The notes below the pieces were generated by a model that ran no database searches, was not told where the DNA came from, and worked only from the letters and a program-made list of their open reading frames with translations. The position numbers and the translations under genes were made by a program. Shown piece after piece: positions 16,911 through 23,772 of a stretch of DNA of 36,832 bases; within the stretch, counting starts at the first letter, position 1; every line of letters begins with the position of its first letter. Origin of the DNA: a virus; IMG/VR virus record IMGVR_UViG_3300017967_000079, positions 1-36,832 of that record. The stretch is one strand, 5' to 3'.

Positions 16911-17410
16911 TGCGCGCCGAATTCGGAAAACAACTTTTGCGAGATACCGAACAACTCGCGTTGCGCCTGAATCGATGGAATGAGTTTACCCAAAAGAACG
17001 CGAAAAAGGTTTTCCGAATCATCGGCGTTGATTGGCGCGATAGGGCAAAAGAACGCGTTCCCGTTTCCGCAACTGAAAATTCCGGGCGGCTTGAACGTTC
17101 CATTTTTTCCAATGTTTACAAAGACGGCTTTCATGGTTTGGTTTTGGAAGTCGGTACTAATATGGAATACGGCGTTTATGTCGAATTCGGAACTCGCTAC
17201 ATTGCGGGCGGGCAAGTTCTCGCGCTAGGCTTCGGGCCGGAAGTTACCGATGCGCAAGCCGTTGATGAATGGCAAGCGAAATCCGAAAGAACGGAAGGCG
17301 GCGGCTTGTCGAATGATCAACAAATGCCGTGGTTGCGTCCGGCATGGTTTGCAATTGAGAAGCGGGCGATTGCGCAGTTGGATACGATTCATGAACCGCC
17401 GTTAGACTGA
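16910..17410 (+). CDS. HK97 gp10-like neck protein
   Basis: A 166-residue protein whose ATG at 16910 shares one base with the previous stop (TGATG). The motif YGVYVEFGTRYIAGG and the C-terminal PWLRPAWFAIEK are the hallmark of the HK97 gp10-like family (Y.EfGT ... PflrPa). The family sits at the head-tail junction next to head closure and tail terminator proteins, as here. Confidence 0.82.
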   Translation: MRAEFGKQLLRDTEQLALRLNRWNEFTQKNAKKVFRIIGVDWRDRAKERVPVSATENSGRLERSIFSNVYKDGFHGLVLEVGTNMEYGVYVEFGTRYIAGGQVLALGFGPEVTDAQAVDEWQAKSERTEGGGLSNDQQMPWLRPAWFAIEKRAIAQLDTIHEPPLD

Positions 17411-17421
17411 AAGGGTTTGAA

Positions 17422-17868
17422 ATGGCTTCGCATAATCTCAGCGAATTGTTGAAGTCGATTGTTACGGCTTATCTTGCCGATTCAACGCTTGTTTCAATGC
17501 TCGGCGGGGCCGAATCAATTTGGCGCGAACAACCGGAAACGGCGGTTGCGTATCCGATGATTTACATGCGGTTTACAAATATCACTTCGGAAGATGTTAC
17601 CGTTGGCGGGAAGCTTTACCGGGCTGAATTGCGGCATGAAATCTTCGGGCTGAAATCGTCGGCTTTGATGGATATTGCGATTTACCTTGCACAAAATTTC
17701 AAAATACCGGAAGCTTTACCCGCCGGGATTTCATCAGACAATTTCGATCTGACGATTTTCCGCGAACAAAATTCTTTCGCTATGCCGGGCGCAGTCAAAC
17801 CAGTATGGGGAAGCGAAAGTTTGAATATGCACATTTCAAACTTTGATTGCCGAATTGTTGGCAGTTAA
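17422..17868 (+). CDS. Tail terminator / completion protein
   Basis: A 148-residue protein preceded by GAAAGGGTTTGAA. It contains LLKSIVTAYLADSTLVSMLG, IWREQPETAVAYPMIYMRF and RAELRHEIFGLKSSALMDIA, which follow the pattern of DUF3168-like tail terminators: an N-terminal helix, a P.i....rP.-like segment, then HeI....... It would cap the tail tube and join it to the neck. Order supports the call. Confidence 0.68.
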   Translation: MASHNLSELLKSIVTAYLADSTLVSMLGGAESIWREQPETAVAYPMIYMRFTNITSEDVTVGGKLYRAELRHEIFGLKSSALMDIAIYLAQNFKIPEALPAGISSDNFDLTIFREQNSFAMPGAVKPVWGSESLNMHISNFDCRIVGS

Positions 17869-17900
17869 AACACTCCCGGAAAAATGGAAGGAATTAAATT

Positions 17901-18410
17901 ATGTCAACACCAGACGTATCAAACGTTTTGGGCGGCCCGGCAAAAATTCAACTTGCCGATGCCGATATTGGTCACACTCAGGGCGGAATGACTTGCACGA
18001 TTGCGCCACAGACGCGGCCCGTTATCGTCGATCAATATGGATCGTCGGAAATTCAAATTCGTCATACGGGCGACAATGTACGCGTTTCGGCGGCGTTCGC
18101 TGAATGGGCGGCGGATACCTTGAAAAATACTTATCACCTCGGAACCGATTCAACATCGGGTTCGGCTGGCGCTTACCTCGGAATCGGTGCAACCGCCGGG
18201 GCGTTGTATTCAACGCAAGATCTCAAGGTCATTCCGTTCCTTACTGCCGATGCTGCAAAGTTAATTCAAATGTTTGCGGCAACTCCGATTGGCGAACTCG
18301 CGATCAACTTCAATAACGATGATGATCGATTGTTTGAAACCGAATTCGCTTGTTTGCTTGACGAATCGCAAACCGACGGCGAATGGCATGGAAAGATTTT
18401 CCTGAACTGA
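17901..18410 (+). CDS. Candidate major tail tube protein
   Basis: A 169-residue protein in the tail tube position, between tail terminator and chaperones. It has an N-terminal LGGPAKIQLADADIGHTQGG and a beta-rich middle (SSEIQIRHTGDNVRVSAAFAE) followed by an ETEFACLLDE strand near the C-terminus. Predicted beta content and solitary placement with a strong terminator after it fit a tube subunit that polymerises around the tape measure. No exact family motif noticed. Confidence 0.65.
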   Translation: MSTPDVSNVLGGPAKIQLADADIGHTQGGMTCTIAPQTRPVIVDQYGSSEIQIRHTGDNVRVSAAFAEWAADTLKNTYHLGTDSTSGSAGAYLGIGATAGALYSTQDLKVIPFLTADAAKLIQMFAATPIGELAINFNNDDDRLFETEFACLLDESQTDGEWHGKIFLN

Positions 18411-18439
18411 TTATTGTTCGGGGGTGTGTGGAATCTGGG

Positions 18440-18474
18440 GAACGGGCCGTTCGGCATGGCGGCCCGTTCTGTTT
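18440..18474 (+). terminator. Strong terminator after tail tube gene
   Basis: A perfect 10-base stem, GAACGGGCCG (18440-18449) with CGGCCCGTTC (18460-18469), ten-base loop, then TGTTT. The short T-run makes it weaker than the stem suggests. Confidence 0.75.
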
Positions 18475-18495
18475 CATTGAACGAAAGGCGAAATC

Positions 18496-18903
18496 ATGGC
18501 GAAGAAAAAAATAGAATCCGGAATTCGGTCAAACGCACGTTCGCCAAAACCCGCGTTCGCCGATATCAAAAACCCGGCAACGGAATCGGCGGAAAAAAGG
18601 GAACGGGAAGCGGCAATGAAACTTTGCGAAGCTTGCAATGCCATTGAAAAGGATCTTGACGGCGAAACCGTTTCAAAGCTTCAACAGTTGCATCATGCGT
18701 ATTTGAAAACGCAACGCGGCAAACTTGCCGACGAACCGCGCGTTGCATGGCGGGGATTCGTCCGGGCGGTTGCAGCAAAAGAGGCAACGAAGGCAATCAA
18801 TCATTTGCATTCGTTCGCCGGTTTGATTTCAATCAAACATAAGCTTGGAAAAACCGAAGTCACAACGACCGAATCAAAAACGACGGAACCGAAAAAAGAT
18901 TGA
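18496..18903 (+). CDS. Hypothetical protein in tail module
   Basis: A 135-residue protein preceded by GAAAGGCGAAATC. It has a basic, Lys-rich N-terminus, a helical middle (EREAAMKLCEACNAIEKDLD; SKLQQLHHAYLKTQRG) and a Thr/Lys-rich tail. It lies between the tail tube and the chaperone genes, so a tail assembly role is plausible. The single CEAC pair is too little for a zinc site claim. Confidence 0.6.
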   Translation: MAKKKIESGIRSNARSPKPAFADIKNPATESAEKREREAAMKLCEACNAIEKDLDGETVSKLQQLHHAYLKTQRGKLADEPRVAWRGFVRAVAAKEATKAINHLHSFAGLISIKHKLGKTEVTTTESKTTEPKKD

Positions 18904-18915
18904 TTCCGTTTTTTC
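18883..18915 (+). terminator. Weak stem-loop with T-rich tract
   Basis: ACGGAA (18883-18888) pairs with TTCCGT (18904-18909) across the end of the gene at 18496, followed by TTTTTC and more T. Only six pairs, so a weak or partial terminator. Confidence 0.35.
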
Positions 18916-18952
18916 TTTTTCTCTGAAACTCTGAAACTCAAAGGGGCGCATC

Positions 18953-19513
18953 ATGGCGGAAACGCAAACTGAAACCGGGGCGAAAGCCGAAGAATATAAA
19001 CGACCGCGAACCGTTACGGTCAAACTCGAATCGCCTTCAATGGAAGGCCGGGAAGTTGTTATTGGCGTTGTGAAGTTCGGGCGCTGGAATGAATTCAAAA
19101 AGGTTTTGACCGATCCGATGGTTCATGCGATTACCGGCATGATGAAAACTATGATGGGCGATTTTGAAACCGACGAAACCGGCAATGAACTTTCCGATTC
19201 CGAAGTTCAAGAGAAGATCAAAGAAGCGGCAAAGCAAAACAAAGATTCCGGATTCATCGAAATCTTGGATCCTGTTATCGGCAAAACGTTGGATCAATTG
19301 GATCTTGCAACTCCCGACATTATCAAAATGTGTTTGCAATCCGGTTCGCTTCCGCAATCTTTGGATGAACTTGATGCGCTTGACGTTGCGAATCTTCGCG
19401 AAGCCGTTGACGAAACGAACGATCTTCAAAAGTTGATGGATGCGGAAAAAAAGTTTTTGGCTCACACGTTGGGAACTCTGATCAACGTGATGAATTCGAT
19501 GACGGGGATCTAA
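18953..19513 (+). CDS. Tail assembly chaperone (G-like, 0-frame product)
   Basis: A 186-residue protein just upstream of the tape measure region. The acidic helical sequence (SDSEVQEKIKEAAKQN; SLDELDALDVANLREAVDE) fits a lambda gpG-like chaperone that coats the tape measure during tail assembly. About 60 bases before its stop is A AAA AAG (19447-19453) in the correct frame, followed 8 bases later by a stem-loop. A fraction of ribosomes should therefore slip -1 and continue into the next frame to 20031, giving a G-T fusion of about 359 residues. The preceding leader is CAAAGGGGCGCATC. Confidence 0.8.
   Translation: MAETQTETGAKAEEYKRPRTVTVKLESPSMEGREVVIGVVKFGRWNEFKKVLTDPMVHAITGMMKTMMGDFETDETGNELSDSEVQEKIKEAAKQNKDSGFIEILDPVIGKTLDQLDLATPDIIKMCLQSGSLPQSLDELDALDVANLREAVDETNDLQKLMDAEKKFLAHTLGTLINVMNSMTGI
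19447..19493 (+). promoter_or_regulatory. Programmed -1 ribosomal frameshift site
   Basis: The heptamer A AAA AAG (19447-19453) is in register with codons GAA AAA AAG of the 0 frame; it is the most efficient slippery sequence known in bacteria. After an 8-base spacer a stem forms: TCA (19462-19464) with TGA (19491-19493) and CACGTTG (19465-19471) with CAACGTG (19483-19489), with one bulged A at 19490. The -1 frame is open from 19384 to 20031 but has no good start or SD, exactly as expected for a frameshift-only reading frame. Confidence 0.85.
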
Positions 19514-20031
19514 TCGGTCAAGCGCCGGAAACTCTCGGAATTGCGATTATTGCAAACGCTTATCATTGGTCGCATTCCGAGATTTTCAATCTTCCAGCGG
19601 ATCGCGCTTTTGCTTTCATTCATTGGATCAAAGAGAACGAACGCGGCGAACAATTGTTTGCGCTTCAAGCGGCTGATTTTCCGTGGATGAATAAAGCGGA
19701 TCGGCGGCAAATCCGAAATCGCATCGCATCGACGGGCGGCGGGCGCGTTAAAAAATCGGCTTACGATTACGCGAAAACCGATGAAGAAATGTTGATAATG
19801 ATTGGCGATGCGCTGAAGACGGGCGGCGATGAATGGGCGCGGAAGCATCCGAAACGCATGGCATGGATTTACCGAAAAGGCTACACTCCGCAAGATGCCA
19901 TTGATGCGAACGATGCGTTCACTGCGGATCGATTGGAGATCTTGACGCGGGAACGTAGTTACAAAGGCATCGGCAACGCTCCGGGCGGGGCGAAGCGGCA
20001 AGCAAACGATTTCGGGGAATCGCAAGAATGA
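19453..20031 (+). CDS. Tail assembly chaperone T part, expressed by -1 frameshift
   Basis: About 192 residues read in the -1 frame after slippage at 19447-19453. No start codon with an SD exists near the beginning of this frame; the first ATG is at 19654, inside a conserved-looking stretch (ANAYHWSHSEIFNLPADRA upstream and FPWMNKADRRQIRNRIAST downstream). I therefore read it as the extension of the G-T fusion, which in lambda-type systems bridges tape measure and tail tube. The basic C-terminus ends in an ATGA overlap with the next gene. Confidence 0.75.
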   Translation, partial: VFGSHVGNSDQRDEFDDGDLIGQAPETLGIAIIANAYHWSHSEIFNLPADRAFAFIHWIKENERGEQLFALQAADFPWMNKADRRQIRNRIASTGGGRVKKSAYDYAKTDEEMLIMIGDALKTGGDEWARKHPKRMAWIYRKGYTPQDAIDANDAFTADRLEILTRERSYKGIGNAPGGAKRQANDFGESQE

Positions 20032-20414
20032 GTTCAACAGTCAGATTCGACAACGGCGGCGGAACGATCATCAACGTTACCGGCCCGGCGGGGCAAACGA
20101 ACATCAATCATTTGCCGTTGTATGCAACGGGCGTGAACGGCAATGGTGATCGTTGGGGATACAAATACAGTTCGCAAAAAAAATATCGATGGAACATCAC
20201 GTTGCCGAACTTGACGCAAGCGATGAAAGACGATCTTGAAGATTTTTATTACAACACGGCTGACGGGCCGAAGAATACTTTCGGTTACACGCATACCGAC
20301 GGAACCGTTTACAACAACGCGCGATTCGTGAACACCGAATTGCAATTCACGCGAACGAATGACAATTTGTTTTCTGTTTCAATCGTTATCGAACATGAAA
20401 CGCAAATGAGTTAA
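20028..20414 (+). CDS. Putative minor tail protein
   Basis: A 128-residue protein overlapping the chaperone frame by 4 bases (ATGA). The pattern RWNITLPNLTQAMKDDLEDF, FGYTHTDGTVYNNARFVN and LQFTRTNDNLFSVSIVIE resembles beta-rich minor tail proteins with the layout 'W...L..L......L..F......F.....G..y...RF...l.f....n.ysv.i'. It may be a distal tail component even though it is encoded before the tape measure. Moderate confidence in tail role, low in exact identity. Confidence 0.6.
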   Translation: MSSTVRFDNGGGTIINVTGPAGQTNINHLPLYATGVNGNGDRWGYKYSSQKKYRWNITLPNLTQAMKDDLEDFYYNTADGPKNTFGYTHTDGTVYNNARFVNTELQFTRTNDNLFSVSIVIEHETQMS

Positions 20415-20487
20415 AAACAAAAGCCGTTTCGGGAATGGCTTCAAGGCATAGGCGCAAGCGGATTCAACAAATCCGAAAGCTTAAAAT

Positions 20488-23400
20488 ATGTCTCGAAAAA
20501 TTCACGAATTGCGCGGCATTCTTACCCTAAATTCAAAAGGGTTTGTCAACGGCGTTCGCAAAGCGATTGGAGCAACGAAGGAATTCCGGCAAGCTTGGGG
20601 CAAGGCCGGGAAAGACGTTGCGACGGTTGGCAAGCGAATGATCGGCGCAACGGCGGCGTTTGCTGGTTTTGCTGTAAAAGAGTTCGCCGAATTTGAATCG
20701 GTTATGGTTCGCGTTCGGGGCGTTACAAATACGCTTGGCAAAGAAGGCGCGGCGCAGTTTAAGATCTTGGAAGATCGCGCGCGGCAAATGGGCGCAACAA
20801 CTCGATTCACCGCAACGCAAGCGGCGGAAGCGATGGAGAACTTAGGGCTTGCCGGGTTGAACGTCAAAGAAATTTATGACGCGTTACCGGGCGCGTTGCA
20901 ATTGGCTTCGGCTGCGCAAGTTGATATTGCGACGGCTGCCGATGTTGCGGCGAAAACAATGCGTTCGTTCGGTATGGAAGCTTCGCAGCTTTCGGAAATC
21001 AATGATACGTTGGTTGCAACGTTCACTCGCTCGAACACGGATCTTCGGCAATTGGCGGAAGCAATCAAACCGGTTGGGCCGGTTGCGGCTTCTCTCGGCA
21101 TAAAGCTTTCAACCGTTACGGCGGCGCTCGGCAAGCTTTCCGATGCCGGTTTTCAGGGAAGCGAAGCGGGAACGGCGTTGCGGAATATCCTCTCGCGTTT
21201 CGCCGGGGCCGTTCCGGAAGTTTCGGCAAAGCTTCGGAAACTTGGTATCGATATCGCATACACTCGCGATGGATCGATGGATTTCATTCAGACGATGCGC
21301 AACATGCAAGCGGCTGGATTGGAAACCGGCGAAGTTATGGCGTTGTTCGGAATGCGCGGCGGGCCGGGAATGGCGGCATTGCTTCAAGTTGGAATCGATT
21401 CAATCGCGGAATTTGAGGAGGGAACCAAAAAGCTTCGTGGCGTTGCGAAGCGATTGGAACAAGCGCAGTTGAACACGTTTGCCGGGCAATTCGATCTACT
21501 TAAATCGGCGATTTCCGAAGTTGTTATTTCAATCGGTCAAAGGCTTGCGCCGGTATTCCGTCAAATGGTCAACGCGTTCACGGCGTTCACTCAAGAGCAA
21601 GGCCCGGCGATTGCCGATACTTTCGTAAATGCGGCGAAGGCGCTTGGAGAATTCGGCGTTTCGATTATCCAATGGTTTCGAGACAATCGCGAAACGGTTC
21701 AAAAATTCATTTCAACTTTATTCGGAATCGTGAAATGGATTGGCGAATTTATGGCGAATCATCCGCGATTGATGGCGGCGCTGGTTGCCTTCAAAATTAC
21801 CGGTTTGCTCGGCATCAACAAAGCGGCGGGTTCGGTTATTTCGGCTTTGGGAACAACCGTCAAAGTTATTGCTGCCGATTTGATCCCGGCGCTTGCGACG
21901 GCAAAAGGCCGGGCGGTTGCGGCGAAAATCGCAATGATGGGATTGAAGGCGGGTTTGGCTGGTTTGGCGATTGTTGCAATTGGCGTTGCGGCAAAATTCA
22001 TTTACGAATTGAATCCTGCGGTTCGGGAGTTCAGGAAAGAAGCCGAACGCGCGAAAAAACTAAATTCGGAATGGGCGGATCGATACGTTAAGAAAACGCA
22101 AGAAATGATCGATAAGGCGAACGAATTTAAGAACGCCGGGCAACGATCAAATTTCTTGAAGGCGCAGTTGAAAGATGCGCAAGTCGCGCTTGAGTCATAC
22201 AAAAACGCCGTCAAGAGTTCGCAAAAGCGGGCCGAAGAATTGCGCCCAACATGGCGAAGCTTAGGGCAAGCCGGAAAAAAACTTTGGGAAGAACAGGTCG
22301 CGCAAACGCAAGATTTTGAAAACAAAGTTCAACTTACGAAAGATCGCGTGAACGAACTTGAACGGGCATTGTCGCAAGCGAACGCGGCGAATCTTTCCGG
22401 GCTGGAAGCGAAGTTTGAAAAGCTTAATCAAATGGGGCAAGCCGACGGGCTTGAGGGCGGCGGCGGAATGCCCGGCGGCGGCGGCTTTGGAGAAAAAGCC
22501 GAAAATAATCAAAAGCTTGCGGAAGCAATTGCATCGGCAATCGAAGCAAAGCGGAACGCGCGGTTGGATTCCGAAATTGCGGGAACGTCCGAACTTTCCG
22601 GGTTCATTCAACAGTTGATTCAAGCGCAAGCAAGCGGGGCAATCACTCCGGATCAAGCCGTTGCAAACTTGGGGCAATATGCTTCAAACATTCCCGGCGC
22701 AACACCGCAAAACGCTGCAAGGCTTGCGGCTGGTTTGACTATGGCGGGCGAAGCCGGGGAGCTTACGCCGGAACGAATCAACGAATTGGTTCAAACATTT
22801 CTTCGCGGAATTCAGGAAACTGAATCAAAGATGCAAACCGCGAAAGAAGCAACGCGAAGTTTGGGCGAACGCTTCCAAAATCTTCGCGAGCAATTCCCGA
22901 ACATCGAATTGAACGATCTGGCAACGAAGTTTGTAAACATTCGCAAGGCATTTATGGAAGGCAAGGTTTCTTCCGAACAATTCGGCAAGGCGATGGATTC
23001 GTTGAAAAAACAAACGGATGAAGCCGTTAATGCGGCGAAGCGAAAAGAAATGCAAGAGCGGCGCGAAATGATGATTCGCGTTCTTTCGGGCCGGGCAACG
23101 CAAGCGGATCGCGAAGCCGTTGCGAGAATGCGAAACGCGCGTTCGATGGAAATCTTTGATAAGCAACTTGAAAACGCTTTCAACAATTTTATCGGTTTGA
23201 ATCGCCAAGTTGGGAACGTCAACAACAACTTCCAAAACCTTTCGAGTCAGATGCAAAACTTCGGGCGCGGTTTTCAAGGCGGCTTCGGGCCGGGGCCGGG
23301 CGGCGGCGGGTTCGGCGGGTTCGGCGGATTCGACGGATTCGGCGGGCAAGGATACGGGTCCGGGTTCGGCGGCGGCGCTGGCGGCCCGAGACAAGATCGA

Positions 23401-23772
23401 ATCATTGAGGCTATGAATACAACCGCCGGGCAGATCGCGGCGGCATATGCGGAAATTCAAACGCTTCAATCGGCGTTGATGTTCTTAGGGCTAGGGCCGA
23501 ACTCGCAAAAATCCGACGATATCAAACAACAGATTGAAGCGCTCTTGCGTTACATTCAAGATCTTCAAAATCAACCGCAACAATTCATCGGGCGTTCGGG
23601 TGATATTCCGTTTGAAGATCCCGGACTTGCCGAAGATGGAAGATCCGGGAACAATGGCGTTCAAAGCTTGACAATCGAAGCGCCGAATCTTACCCGCATG
23701 GGACAACAAGAAGTTTCCGATTTGGCGGCGGCAATCAAAGAGCATGAACGGCGGGAAGGTTTATCATTATGA
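20488..23772 (+). CDS. Tail tape measure protein
   Basis: A 1,094-residue protein, the longest in the window. Residues about 65-260 form a TP901-type tape measure domain: FAEFESVMVRVRGVTNTLG, DRARQMGATTRFTATQAAEA, MENLGLAG, AAKTMRSFGMEASQLSEIND and LGKLSDAGFQGSEAGTALRN. A hydrophobic stretch near 484-508 (LAGLAIVAIGVAAKFIYEL) is the usual membrane-active segment. Coiled-coil regions and a Gly/Phe-rich stretch near 930-970 follow. It sets tail length and is ejected with the DNA. From the known proportionality, about 1,100 residues would give a tail of very roughly 160 nm. No peptidase or lysozyme motif seen. Confidence 0.9.
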   Translation: MSRKIHELRGILTLNSKGFVNGVRKAIGATKEFRQAWGKAGKDVATVGKRMIGATAAFAGFAVKEFAEFESVMVRVRGVTNTLGKEGAAQFKILEDRARQMGATTRFTATQAAEAMENLGLAGLNVKEIYDALPGALQLASAAQVDIATAADVAAKTMRSFGMEASQLSEINDTLVATFTRSNTDLRQLAEAIKPVGPVAASLGIKLSTVTAALGKLSDAGFQGSEAGTALRNILSRFAGAVPEVSAKLRKLGIDIAYTRDGSMDFIQTMRNMQAAGLETGEVMALFGMRGGPGMAALLQVGIDSIAEFEEGTKKLRGVAKRLEQAQLNTFAGQFDLLKSAISEVVISIGQRLAPVFRQMVNAFTAFTQEQGPAIADTFVNAAKALGEFGVSIIQWFRDNRETVQKFISTLFGIVKWIGEFMANHPRLMAALVAFKITGLLGINKAAGSVISALGTTVKVIAADLIPALATAKGRAVAAKIAMMGLKAGLAGLAIVAIGVAAKFIYELNPAVREFRKEAERAKKLNSEWADRYVKKTQEMIDKANEFKNAGQRSNFLKAQLKDAQVALESYKNAVKSSQKRAEELRPTWRSLGQAGKKLWEEQVAQTQDFENKVQLTKDRVNELERALSQANAANLSGLEAKFEKLNQMGQADGLEGGGGMPGGGGFGEKAENNQKLAEAIASAIEAKRNARLDSEIAGTSELSGFIQQLIQAQASGAITPDQAVANLGQYASNIPGATPQNAARLAAGLTMAGEAGELTPERINELVQTFLRGIQETESKMQTAKEATRSLGERFQNLREQFPNIELNDLATKFVNIRKAFMEGKVSSEQFGKAMDSLKKQTDEAVNAAKRKEMQERREMMIRVLSGRATQADREAVARMRNARSMEIFDKQLENAFNNFIGLNRQVGNVNNNFQNLSSQMQNFGRGFQGGFGPGPGGGGFGGFGGFDGFGGQGYGSGFGGGAGGPRQDRIIEAMNTTAGQIAAAYAEIQTLQSALMFLGLGPNSQKSDDIKQQIEALLRYIQDLQNQPQQFIGRSGDIPFEDPGLAEDGRSGNNGVQSLTIEAPNLTRMGQQEVSDLAAAIKEHERREGLSL

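Noticed and set aside
19654-20031. Independent gene starting at ATG 19654
   Set aside because: The frame is open much further upstream with sensible protein sequence and no SD at this ATG; the frameshift model explains it better.
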